The position numbers were made by a program, and so were the translations under genes. Under the pieces are notes generated by a model, which was given only the letters and a program-made list of their open reading frames with translations, had not been told where the DNA came from and did no database searches. From Deltaproteobacteria bacterium (GTDB taxonomy: Bacteria > Desulfobacterota > Syntrophia > Syntrophales > JAAYKM01), in assembly GCA_019136935.1 (NCBI GenBank), contig JAGVTI010000195.1, positions 1 to 16,412 on the forward strand: DNA of 16,412 nt, given 5' to 3'. Shown piece by piece: positions 7,713 through 14,809 of the stretch (the stretch's first letter is position 1; each line of letters begins with the position of its first letter).

Positions 7713-8044
7713 CACGGCTCCTTGCACGGGAGGGTTTCGTCCTCCAGCCACGCACGATAGGACTCGTCCACGCGATCGAACTCCGTCGCCACGATCTCGG
7801 GAACTTCATAGGGATGCATGCCACGAATGGTGTCCCTGATTGCGCCGAAAAGATCGGAACGGCTCTTGATGACGCAACGCCACTCCGTCGCCTCCTCCAC
7901 CCGCCCCTTCCAGCGGTAAAGGCTCGTGACCGGTCCGTCGATCTGGACACAGGCCGCCAGGCGCTTCTCCACGAGGAACCGGGCGATCCTCTCCGCCGAT
8001 TCCCGGGTATCCGTTGTCGTCACGATCTGAATGTAAGTCCGCAT
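7712..8044 (-). CDS. cutA: Divalent-cation tolerance protein CutA
   Basis: 110 residues, the normal length for this small trimeric PII-like fold protein. Characteristic blocks are VTTTDTRESAERIARFLVEK, RLAACVQ, SLYRWKGRVEEATEW (the family has YxWxGxIxxxxE) and the C-terminal HPYEVPEIVA. CutA was named for copper tolerance, but its true cellular role is unsettled. The start at 8044 has a GGAGAG site at the right distance and matches the family N-terminus; the reading frame stays open upstream to 8290, but that stretch has no homology I recognise and overlaps the promoter. It is the first gene of an operon with glk and the phosphoesterase gene. Confidence 0.95.
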   Translation of the reverse strand: MRTYIQIVTTTDTRESAERIARFLVEKRLAACVQIDGPVTSLYRWKGRVEEATEWRCVIKSRSDLFGAIRDTIRGMHPYEVPEIVATEFDRVDESYRAWLEDETLPCKEP

Positions 8045-8063
8045 TTTCCGCTCTCCTGGCTTC

Positions 8064-8091
8064 ATTTTACACGGATGACCTTTTTTCGCAA
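8064..8091 (-). promoter_or_regulatory. Probable sigma-70 promoter of the cutA-glk operon
   Basis: On the minus strand, TTGCGA (8091-8086) and TAAAAT (8069-8064) are separated by 16 bases, close to consensus -35 and -10 boxes. Transcription would start near 8057, leaving a leader of roughly a dozen bases that contains the cutA ribosome site. Confidence 0.55.
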
Positions 8092-8263
8092 CCATGGATG
8101 ACGGCCTCGCAAAAACTCTGCATCCCCGTTTCGAGGAGCGGCGGCAAAGAAAAATCGGGAAAAAGAGCGCATCCGGCCCGGCATATGGGCGGGGATTATT
8201 CCCGCGATGCATGAAAATGCCCTTGTCATTGCTTAAAGTTATTTGACAGGAAAGCCGGCCGGG
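8092..8263. other. Divergent intergenic region between cutA and the desulfurase operon
   Basis: This is the middle of the 320-base gap between two divergent operons. It contains a hairpin, GCGGG (8189-8193) with CCCGC (8201-8205), and a TTGACA at 8243-8248 that could be the -35 box of the rightward operon, although no good -10 is visible. No RNA gene is recognised. Confidence 0.4.
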
Positions 8264-8368
8264 ATGTACAGAGAAACGAATGATTTTCAATCAAAGGAGT
8301 CTCTCAAAACGGCGATGGGTTTCATAAGGGACAAGAGATTTGAACAGATGACACGGGAAATGCCATGA
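8264..8368 (+). CDS. Possible 34-residue peptide coupled to the cysteine desulfurase
   Basis: An ATG at 8264 opens a 34-codon frame (MYRETNDFQSKESLK...EMP), hydrophilic and lysine/glutamate rich. Its TGA overlaps the desulfurase start as ATGA, the usual geometry of translational coupling. There is no good ribosome site before it (only a distant GGAAAG), and I recognise no homologue. It could be a leader peptide, a decayed end of a lost gene, or chance. Low confidence. Confidence 0.25.
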   Translation: MYRETNDFQSKESLKTAMGFIRDKRFEQMTREMP

Positions 8369-9519
8369 ACTTTCTCTATTTCGACAATGCCGCCACGACA
8401 TGGCCCAAACCGCAGGAAATGCTGGATGCAATGATCCGCTACCAGGAGACGGTGGGGGGAAGCCCCGGCCGGTCCGCCCATCGCCTGTCGATCGAGGCGG
8501 CCCGGATCGTCTACGATACACGGGAAGCCGTGGCGGAACTTTTCGGCATCGACGATCCCTTGCGGATCGTCTTCACCAAGAACGCCACGGAAGGCCTGAA
8601 CACCGCTATTCAGGGGTTGCTGAGACCCGGAGACCACTGCATCACCTCCGGCATGGAACACAACTCCGTCATGCGCCCCCTCCGGGCCATGGAAGCGAAA
8701 GGCGTCGATGTATCCGTCATTCCCTGCCGGGACGACGGCACCCTGGAGCCGTCCGATGTGGAAGCCGCCATCAGGCCCCGCACAAAGCTGATCGTCCTGA
8801 TCCATGCGAGCAACATCATCGGCACCCTCATGCCCGTCCGCAAGGTGGGTGCCATTGCCAAGCGTCACGGCATTCCCCTTCTGGTCGACGCGGCGCAGAC
8901 GGCAGGGGCGATTCCCATCGACGTCGGAGCCATGAATATCGACCTGCTGGCCTTCACGGGCCACAAATCCCTCTTCGGCCCCCAGGGAACGGGAGGACTT
9001 TATATCCGCGAGGGGCTCGACGAGCAAATTCCCCCTCTCATGATGGGAGGAACGGGGAGCCGATCGGAATTCGAAGAGCAGCCGAATTTCATGCCCGACA
9101 AGTACGAATCGGGCACGCCGAACGCCATCGGCCTGGCGGGGTTAGGTGCGGGAATCGGCTTTCTTCGCACCGTGGGGATCGATGCGATCCGGGAAAAAGA
9201 GACGGCCCTGACGAAGGCCTTTCTGGAAGGCGCCGGGACATTGAAGGGAATTCATCTCTACGGTCCCCCGGACATGAGAAAAAGGACCTCCGTGGTGTCC
9301 TTCAACATCGAGGGGATGTCGCCCTCCGAAGCGGCCATGCATCTGGACGAGAATTACAGGATTCTCTGCCGTCCCGGTCTGCACTGCGCCCCCCTGGCTC
9401 ATCGCACGGTGGGGACCTTTCCCCAGGGCACGCTCCGGTTCAGTTTCGGTTATTACAATACCCTCGGCCAGATACAGAAAGCCCTCAAAGCATTGGAAAA
9501 AATCAGCCGGGGACATTGA
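8365..9519 (+). CDS. Class V aminotransferase-fold cysteine desulfurase family protein
   Basis: 384 residues of the PLP-dependent NifS/SufS superfamily, which removes sulfur (or selenium) from cysteine (or selenocysteine) as an enzyme-bound persulfide. Visible residues are the N-terminal YFDNAATTWPKP (5-16), H99 over the cofactor (GMEHNSVMRPL), D175 and Q178 (VDAAQTAG), the Schiff-base lysine K201 (TGHKSLFGPQGTG), and the active cysteine C341 in RPGLHCAPLAH, a compact loop of the SufS/CsdB (group II) kind. The N-terminus and YDTREAVAELFG resemble the stand-alone cysteine desulfurase family often found beside yedF rather than SufS of the Fe-S operon. yedF follows 21 bases downstream. A role in selenium delivery is inferred from the neighbours. 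Confidence 0.92.
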   Translation: MNFLYFDNAATTWPKPQEMLDAMIRYQETVGGSPGRSAHRLSIEAARIVYDTREAVAELFGIDDPLRIVFTKNATEGLNTAIQGLLRPGDHCITSGMEHNSVMRPLRAMEAKGVDVSVIPCRDDGTLEPSDVEAAIRPRTKLIVLIHASNIIGTLMPVRKVGAIAKRHGIPLLVDAAQTAGAIPIDVGAMNIDLLAFTGHKSLFGPQGTGGLYIREGLDEQIPPLMMGGTGSRSEFEEQPNFMPDKYESGTPNAIGLAGLGAGIGFLRTVGIDAIREKETALTKAFLEGAGTLKGIHLYGPPDMRKRTSVVSFNIEGMSPSEAAMHLDENYRILCRPGLHCAPLAHRTVGTFPQGTLRFSFGYYNTLGQIQKALKALEKISRGH

Positions 9520-9540
9520 CGGTAAAGGAAGGAAAACGAC

Positions 9541-10137
9541 ATGACAAAGGAAATCGACGCGCGGGGTCTGTCCTGTCCGCAACCGGTTGTTCTGACGAAA
9601 AAGGCCCTGGAGACGGAAAGGGAAGTGATCGTTTTCGTCGATAACGATATCGCCGCGGAAAATGTGAAGCGACTGGGAGCCAACATGGGCTGCACCGTCA
9701 CGGTGGAGCAGCAAGACGCAAACACGTTCCGCCTGGCTCTTCTGAAATCTTCGGATACCTGCGCCCTGGCCGTAGAAGAGGCCCTGTCCCTGCCTGCGGG
9801 CGGTCCCCTGGTGGTGGTCATCGGAGAAAACCGCATGGGCCGGGGAAACGATGAACTGGGCTATATTCTGATCCGCAGTTTCATTCACACCCTGCTGTCC
9901 CTGGATCCTTTGCCGGAAGCGCTCATCTTTTTCAACACGGGGGTCAAACTGACCGTCCGGGGTTCGGACGTTCTGGACGATCTGCAGGAACTCGAAGCCA
10001 AAGGGGTCAAACTTCTCGTCTGCGGCACCTGCGCCAGCTTCTTCGACATTTCCAGGGACATCGCCGCAGGGGGCGTCTCCAATATGTACGACATCGTTGA
10101 AACCATGAAGAATGCGGGAAAAATCATCGCGCCATAG
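9541..10137 (+). CDS. yedF: Selenium metabolism protein YedF (TusA + DsrE-like domains)
   Basis: 198 residues. The first about 75 form a TusA/SirA-like sulfur-carrier domain with the persulfide cysteine in C12-P-x-P15 (ARGLSCPQPV). Residues about 90-198 are a DsrE/F-like domain (GRGNDELGYILIRSFIHTL...LIFFNTGVKL) with C161-G-T-C164. This two-domain arrangement defines the YedF family, which is associated by genome context with selenium utilisation. It probably receives S or Se from the upstream desulfurase and passes it on; the precise acceptor is not known. A GGAAGGAAAACGAC ribosome region precedes the ATG. The gene is in one transcription unit with the desulfurase. Confidence 0.93.
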   Translation: MTKEIDARGLSCPQPVVLTKKALETEREVIVFVDNDIAAENVKRLGANMGCTVTVEQQDANTFRLALLKSSDTCALAVEEALSLPAGGPLVVVIGENRMGRGNDELGYILIRSFIHTLLSLDPLPEALIFFNTGVKLTVRGSDVLDDLQELEAKGVKLLVCGTCASFFDISRDIAAGGVSNMYDIVETMKNAGKIIAP

Positions 10138-10224
10138 GCGTTTTGTCTCCCACACGGCCCCGCTTCGCCTCTCTTGTTCTGCAGCATGGTAAAATTCGCC
10201 GTTTTATGGTAGCAGAGCGCACAG

Positions 10225-10240
10225 TCATTGAAAACAATGA
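10225..10240. promoter_or_regulatory. Perfect 6-bp palindrome upstream of the DUF3343 gene
   Basis: TCATTG-AAAA-CAATGA is a perfect inverted repeat 18 bases before the DUF3343 start. It could be a repressor site or a weak mRNA hairpin affecting translation of the next gene; nothing else supports either reading. Confidence 0.25.
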
Positions 10241-10258
10241 GGATGGTCGCCGAATAAT

Positions 10259-10492
10259 ATGATGGATCAGCCCGAAAACTACGACGTTGTCTTGTTCAAC
10301 TGCGTCAGCCACGCCATTAAGGCGGAAAAAGTTCTCAAGGCAACAGGCCTGACATTTAAAATCATTCCGGTACCGCGGCACATCAGTTCGGATTGCGGCG
10401 TCTGCCTGCGCTTCCCCCGGGAACAAAAAGGGGCCGTGGAAGCGGCCCTTCAGGGACAGGTCGAGGTCCGGGAAATCCGCCCCCTCTGCTGA
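10259..10492 (+). CDS. DUF3343 small protein, putative Se/S carrier
   Basis: 77 residues matching the DUF3343 family: an N-terminal beta-strand VVLFNCVSHAIKAEKVLK (ferredoxin-like start), PVPRHISSDCGVCLRF in the middle with C46 and C49, and a terminal C77. The S-[SD]-C-G motif is the conserved element of the family, which is commonly adjacent to yedF and the desulfurase and is suggested to act as a sulfur/selenium carrier. The start is ATG 10259 or ATG 10262; neither has a strong ribosome site (GAGGAT is 16 or more bases away). A 121-base gap after yedF may mean its own promoter. The Cys-TGA at its very end is a normal stop. Confidence 0.85.
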   Translation: MMDQPENYDVVLFNCVSHAIKAEKVLKATGLTFKIIPVPRHISSDCGVCLRFPREQKGAVEAALQGQVEVREIRPLC

Positions 10493-10588
10493 CCCCCCTC
10501 CTGGCCGGTTTGCCACCTTCCCGCGTTTTCCCCGCCCCCCCTGGAAGAGGTATCGCAATGGGCATTGCCGGCCCCGGAAGTTGTGCCG

Positions 10589-11359
10589 TCATTCCATTTT
10601 CGTCCACTCGTACAGCAGGATCGCCGCCGCCTGGGGCAGGCTCAGGGATTCGGCATCTCCACGGCGGGGAATGCACCAGTTTTCATCCATCCGGTCAAGA
10701 AGGAATTCCGGCAGACCGTGGCTCTCGCTTCCCAAAAGAACAGCGGAAGGTTTCTCGACGGGGTGTGGAGGAACACCGCCCCGGACGGTGGTGCCGACGA
10801 GGGCGTAGCGTTCCTTCAGGCGCGGCAGCAAGCTCCGGAAATCGAGGCCGTCAAGAATCCGGAGATGAAAAAGGCTCCCCATGGAGGTCCGGATGACCTT
10901 GGGATGGACGAAATCGACGGAACCTTCGCTGAGCAGCACGGTTTCGATGCCGAACCAGTGGGCGGAACGCAGGATCGCCCCGAGATTCGCGGGGTTCCCA
11001 ACCTGGTACAGAAGCAAAAGGCGGCTTCCGCCCTCCGGAACGTCTTCCCGGCAAGACCGGAATGCCGGAAGGACCATGAGAGCGGCAACGCCTTCGGATT
11101 CCTTGTCCTGGCTGATCCGCTTCCACTCCGGATCGGACAAGGCGAAGACCTTTTTCCCCTCCATGGCGGGCAGCAGTCCGCCCAGATTTTTTGCCTTCGC
11201 CTCCCGGATGAGAAAGGATTCGATTTGCCAGGCGCTCCGGAGAGCCTCCTGCACGACTTTGGTCCCTTCAGCCAGAAAAAATCCTTCCCTTCGTCGGATC
11301 TTCGCCTGATCCAGGCCGGCCAGGAATTTGAGTTGCCCTTTCGATGGTTTCAGAAACAA
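10589..11359 (-). CDS. SpoU/TrmH-family RNA 2'-O-methyltransferase
   Basis: 256 residues with an N-terminal RNA-binding domain (REGFFLAEGTKVVQEAL...) and a C-terminal SPOUT knot. Motif 1 is VGNPANLGAILRSAHWFG (N125, G127 and the catalytic-type R131), motif 2 is VIRTSMGSLF, and motif 3 is LLGSESHGLP...CIPRRGDAESLSLPQAAA. It should transfer a methyl group from S-adenosylmethionine to a ribose in rRNA or tRNA; the target base cannot be told from sequence. In motif 3 the usual SLNV is SLSL, so the common asparagine is serine (S240). The start is TTG, with GAGGGG 8 bases upstream, which decides the choice. It lies downstream of the selenoflavoprotein gene, separated by 138 bases and a repeat. Confidence 0.9.
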   Translation of the reverse strand: MFLKPSKGQLKFLAGLDQAKIRRREGFFLAEGTKVVQEALRSAWQIESFLIREAKAKNLGGLLPAMEGKKVFALSDPEWKRISQDKESEGVAALMVLPAFRSCREDVPEGGSRLLLLYQVGNPANLGAILRSAHWFGIETVLLSEGSVDFVHPKVIRTSMGSLFHLRILDGLDFRSLLPRLKERYALVGTTVRGGVPPHPVEKPSAVLLGSESHGLPEFLLDRMDENWCIPRRGDAESLSLPQAAAILLYEWTKME

Positions 11360-11405
11360 GACCTATTCCCCTCAAGACCGGTGGAGTCGCAAAAATAGCT
11401 GTTTT

Positions 11406-11442
11406 GTCATTCCGGGCAAGCGTAGCGCGACCCGGAATCCAG
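11406..11442. repeat. Dispersed palindromic repeat, GTCATTCCGGG...CCCGGAATCCAG
   Basis: ATTCCGGG (11409-11416) and CCCGGAAT (11431-11438) are perfect complements around GCG-rich loop sequence. The flanks GTC and CCAG are typical of multi-copy intergenic repeats. The core is shared with the element at 1808-1837. It sits between the flavoprotein and the methyltransferase genes and could attenuate readthrough. Confidence 0.65.
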
Positions 11443-11497
11443 CATTTTCATTCATGACCTGTTCTTAATTTTACCGCGCAACCGACCTTGCTGAAGA

Positions 11498-12832
11498 TCA
11501 AAGCTTTTTCAGCAGATCCTGAGCCGCCAGGTGAATCGGATCCCAGGATGGGCTGAAGGGCGGCGCATAGGCCAGATCGAGGTAGGCAACCTCCTCCAGG
11601 CCCAATCCGGCCCACAGGGCGCATGAAAGGGTATTGACCCGGCTCACCGCCCCGGCTTCCCCGATCGCCTGTGCACCCAGGAGCTTGCCCGTCGAGCGGT
11701 CGGCGATCAGCTTGATCCCGACGGGGCTGTTTCCCGGCATCGCGCCGGCAATGGCGTTTCCCCAGACAATGGTGCTGACGGGATGGAAACCCGCCTGGTT
11801 CGCTTCCCGCTCGTCGATCCCCGTCGCCGCCATTTCCAGGTCGAACAACCGGAAGGACTGGGCGGCGACGATCCCCGGAAAGAGGATGGGCGCGCCGCCG
11901 ATATTGCGGCCCGCGACCCGCCCCTGTTTGTTGGCGATATCCCCCAGGGGGATATGGACCCACCGCATGCTCACGCGGTTGAACACTTCGCAGCAGTCCC
12001 CCACGGCATAGATATTTTCCAGGGGGGTTTTCTGAGAAAAGTCGACCTGGATTGCACCGGTTTTCCCCAGGGGAATACCGGCCTCGGCGGCAAGCCGGGC
12101 ATCCGGTCTGACGCCGATGGCAATGATCAGGAGATCCACTGCCAATTCTCCTGCCGTGGTGGCCAGGTGGAGGCGGCCGTCGTTCCCCCGGGTAATCGAC
12201 TCGGTCTTGGTTCCCGTCAGGGTGATTACACCGTTCCGATCGAGTTCTTCCTGGGCCCGCTTCGAAAAAATCGGGTCCCACCGGGTCACCGGCAGGTTCC
12301 CCATGTTGATGATCGTCGTTTCGATACCCCGGAGCCGCAGGTTCTCGCACATCTCCATGCTGATGAACCCGGCGCCGATGATGGCGGCGCTCCGGACGGG
12401 CTTCATGTCGATATAGGACTTGATCCGGATCGCGTCGTTCAGGCGTTTGAGGGTAAAGACCCCTTCGAGGTCCTGGCCGGGAATGCCCGGCAGGATGGGG
12501 ATCGTCCCCGTCCCGATGGCAAGGATATCGTAATCGATCGTCGAACCTCCTGCAAGCTGTACGGCGGATTCCTTCATATCGATCCGTTCGACGGGCGTCC
12601 GGATCAGCACTTCGATACCGCTGTCCCGGAACCGCTCCGGGGTCCTGGCCACCAGCTTGTTCTCATCCCGGATTACATCACCGATGTAATAGGGCATCGG
12701 TCAGGCCGCGGTGGATACGTAGTCCCCCTGTTCAATCATGACAATGTCGAGGTTCGGGTCACGCCGTTTCGCCTCCGCCGCGACAGATGCGCCCCCGGCA
12801 CCGCTTCCGATAATAACCAGCTTTTTCCCCAT
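11498..12832 (-). CDS. Selenocysteine-containing CoA-disulfide reductase/NADH oxidase-type flavoprotein
   Basis: Read through an in-frame TGA (12703-12701), this is one 444-residue protein. An FAD-binding Rossmann fold opens it (VIIGSGAGGASVAAEAKRR), the NAD(P)H-binding fold is AAIIGAGFISMEMCENL (about 149-165), the second FAD motif is YAVGDCCEV (about 275-283), and the C-terminal dimerisation domain follows. In this family the peroxide- or CoA-disulfide-reactive residue is a single cysteine in a pattern like A-C-G/P-x-PYY. Here the order is STAA-U44-PMPYYIGDVI, with TGA exactly at that place, matching Cys43 of S. aureus CoA-disulfide reductase. A SECIS-like hairpin follows at once. Downstream sequence is fully conserved, arguing against decay. 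ATG 12832 has GGAGG 8 bases upstream and gives the normal N-terminus. The substrate (CoA disulfide, O2, peroxide or polysulfide) is not known. The gene follows lgt by 49 bases. Confidence 0.88.
12667..12703 (-). promoter_or_regulatory. Bacterial SECIS-like hairpin with its UGA codon
   Basis: In the mRNA, UGA (12703-12701) is followed by AUUACAUC-GGU-GAUGUAAU, an 8-bp perfect stem closed by a GGU loop (bases 12690-12672). An outer CCC/GGG clamp (12694-12692 with 12669-12667) is separated by a small internal loop. The loop GGU is nucleotides 19-21 after the UGA. By my count from memory of the E. coli fdhF SECIS, its loop GGU is at the same place. SelB would bind this loop to direct selenocysteine insertion. 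Confidence 0.8.
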
Positions 12833-12881
12833 GGCCGCGTCCTCCTTTCCATGACGTGATGAGGTAATATTTTTTTCCTTC

Positions 12882-13730
12882 TTATCCGCCTCCGAGACGC
12901 CGGGCAGGCCCGCTTTTCGTCCGGCGGACAATCCAGACCGCTACGCCGCTTATGATCATGATAAAGCAGAGAACCTGCCCCATACTGAAGGGTCCCAGGA
13001 CGAATCCCAAATGGGCGTCGGGTTCCCGGACAAATTCGATGAAGAAACGGGCGAACCCGTATCCGATCAGGTACAGTGCGGCCAGAAAACCTTCAAAAGG
13101 CCTTTTCTTTCTTATGAACCAAAGCAGGGCAAACAGAACGATTCCCTCGAAAAAGGCTTCGTAAAGCTGGGAAGGGTGGCGAAGCAGTCCCTCCCGGTCA
13201 TCGGGAAAATACATTCCCCAGGGCATATCGGTCGCACGGCCGTAGAGTTCGCCGTTGATGAAGTTTCCGATTCGCCCGAAGGTGTATCCGAGGGGTATGA
13301 CGGGAACGAGCAGATCCGTAAAACGCCAGAACGATATTTTCGCCTTCCGGCAAAACAGGACCGTTGCCGCGAGAAATCCGACCAGTCCGCCGTGATAGGA
13401 CATGCCGCTGATGCCCGTGAAGCGGATACCATCGGAAAAGTCGAAGGGCAGGAAAATCTCCAGGGGATGGGCCATGTAATAATCGAAGTTGTAAAAAAGG
13501 ACGTATCCGAGCCGCCCTCCCAGAATCACCCCGAGAATCGCCCAGATGAAGTAATCCTGAATCGTCCCGGTTGTGAACTCGTAGTTCTCCTTCCTGATCC
13601 GGTAGCTGACCAGGAGATATGCGAGGCCGAAGGCCACCAGGTACATGAGGCTGTAATACCGGAGCTGGAAAGACCCGATTTCCAGGAGGTTCGGGCTGAT
13701 ATGAAAGGGAAGATGCTGCCAGTCGGTCAA
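12882..13730 (-). CDS. lgt: Prolipoprotein diacylglyceryl transferase
   Basis: 282 residues of an integral inner-membrane enzyme that transfers diacylglycerol from phosphatidylglycerol to the lipobox cysteine of prelipoproteins, the first step of lipoprotein maturation. About seven hydrophobic segments are visible. The Lgt signature GRIGNFINGELYGR (152-165) is complete with R153; H113 in SYHGGLVG and R235 in FVREPDAHLG correspond to essential residues of the E. coli enzyme. Translation starts at TTG 13730 with GGAG 9 bases upstream; no better ATG exists. The gene is 73 bases downstream of trxB and 49 bases upstream of the selenoflavoprotein. Confidence 0.96.
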   Translation of the reverse strand: MTDWQHLPFHISPNLLEIGSFQLRYYSLMYLVAFGLAYLLVSYRIRKENYEFTTGTIQDYFIWAILGVILGGRLGYVLFYNFDYYMAHPLEIFLPFDFSDGIRFTGISGMSYHGGLVGFLAATVLFCRKAKISFWRFTDLLVPVIPLGYTFGRIGNFINGELYGRATDMPWGMYFPDDREGLLRHPSQLYEAFFEGIVLFALLWFIRKKRPFEGFLAALYLIGYGFARFFIEFVREPDAHLGFVLGPFSMGQVLCFIMIISGVAVWIVRRTKSGPARRLGGG

Positions 13731-13803
13731 TGTCTTTTACTCCTTCCCCGCGATCCCCGGGTTCAGACTCCAAAAGCGCGGTTTTGCACCGTGCATGCGC
13801 TTC

Positions 13804-14775
13804 TCATCCGTACGGATTCCCCTTCAATTCCTCGACGTAGAGCTGTGCCGCATATGCCGCGGTAGCCCCGTCGCCGCAGGCCGTGACAACCTGCCGGAGC
13901 AGTTTCCGGGTGCAATCGCCGCAGGCGAAGATTCCCGGTGCCGACGTCCGCATCTGATGATCGACGAGGATGGCCCCGTCATCCGCCAGATCCGCCTGTC
14001 CGGCGACCAGATCGCTATTGGGGATCAGGCCGATGAAAACGAAGACGCCCGCCGCGGGCAGGTCCCAGTTTTTTCCGGCATCCCGGACATCCCGCAGACG
14101 AACACCGGTGACGGCTTCTCCCCCTGTCACCTCTTCGACAACGGCATTCCAGGCAAAGGCAATTTTCCCGCTGTCCAGAGCCCGCTGCTGAAGGATCGCC
14201 GCCGCCCGCAGGCGGTCCCGGCGATGGACGATGGTCACCTTCGAGGCAAAACGTGTCAGGAACAGGGCCTCCTGCACCGCCGTGTCTCCGCCGCCGACGA
14301 CAACCACTTCCCGGTTCCGGTAAAAGGGTCCGTCACAGGTGGCGCAGTAGGAAACACCGCGCCCCGTATATGTTTCTTCACCGGGAACGTCCAGTTTTCG
14401 CCAGTGAGCGCCCGTCGCAACAACCAGGGCCAGGGCCTCGAAGGATTTTTCGCCGGAGCGGACGGCCCAGCCCCTGATCCCGTTCCATTCCATGGGTTCC
14501 ACGCTCGAACAGTCGGCCTGGCTCACCTGCAGACCGAATTGTACCGCCTGCTTTCGAAACTTCTCGACGATCTCGAATCCGCTCGCCCCTTCGGGAATAC
14601 CCGGGTAATTCTCGATCCAGTCCGTTACGGTAATCTGGCTGACCGTGGACGCCCCCTCGATCAGGAGGGCTTTCAGGTTCGCCCGGGCGGCATAGAGTCC
14701 CGCCGTATATCCCGCCGGCCCGCCGCCGATGATGAGGACATCATAAACCGTATCGGGTATGCTTATTTCGGACAT
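13804..14775 (-). CDS. trxB: Thioredoxin reductase
   Basis: 323 residues, the usual length for the low-molecular-weight bacterial enzyme that reduces thioredoxin with NADPH. Visible are the FAD-binding GGGPAG (17-22), the redox disulfide C144-A-T-C147 followed by DGPF, the NADPH-binding GGGDTA (161-166), the HRRDRLRA basic patch (184-191) that prefers the 2'-phosphate, and GIFACGDC (281-288). GGAG lies 10 bases before the ATG. It appears to lead the trxB-lgt-selenoflavoprotein run; pairing two thiol-redox flavoproteins suggests a shared reductive role, which is inference. A classical CATC is present, so this TrxR does not use selenium. Confidence 0.95.
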   Translation of the reverse strand: MSEISIPDTVYDVLIIGGGPAGYTAGLYAARANLKALLIEGASTVSQITVTDWIENYPGIPEGASGFEIVEKFRKQAVQFGLQVSQADCSSVEPMEWNGIRGWAVRSGEKSFEALALVVATGAHWRKLDVPGEETYTGRGVSYCATCDGPFYRNREVVVVGGGDTAVQEALFLTRFASKVTIVHRRDRLRAAAILQQRALDSGKIAFAWNAVVEEVTGGEAVTGVRLRDVRDAGKNWDLPAAGVFVFIGLIPNSDLVAGQADLADDGAILVDHQMRTSAPGIFACGDCTRKLLRQVVTACGDGATAAYAAQLYVEELKGNPYG

Positions 14776-14809
14776 GTCTCATCGTCTCCTTCCGCTATCC
14801 ATATTGATC

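Noticed and set aside
8243..8270. Promoter for the desulfurase operon at TTGACA 8243
   Set aside because: A perfect -35 is present but the -10 position holds a GC-rich or poor match (TGTACA), so it is mentioned only as part of the intergenic region.
7713..8290. N-terminal extension of CutA up to 8290
   Set aside because: It lacks family similarity, the family N-terminus and a good ribosome site are at 8044, and the extension runs through the promoter.
8400..9644. 414-codon frame overlapping the desulfurase in another phase
   Set aside because: Arg/His/Gly-rich composition typical of a shifted frame; the true desulfurase frame has all catalytic residues.
10490..10492. TGA after the last Cys of the DUF3343 protein as a second selenocysteine codon
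   Set aside because: Sequence after it is proline/GC-rich without family similarity, no hairpin of SECIS type is evident, and the protein is already of normal length.
10555..10568. GCAAT-GGGC-ATTGC hairpin between convergent DUF3343 and SpoU genes as a terminator
   Set aside because: The stem is only 5 bp with no T-run on either side; too weak to call.
12701..12703. TGA in the flavoprotein read as a nonsense mutation or gene boundary
   Set aside because: The frame continues without shift, both sides are well conserved family sequence, the codon falls on the redox-cysteine position, and a SECIS-like hairpin follows. A pseudogene would rarely show all four.
11783..12859. 358-codon open frame on the plus strand opposite the flavoprotein gene
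   Set aside because: Antisense frame kept open by high-GC codon bias; the translation has no recognisable motifs, while the minus strand has a full flavoprotein.
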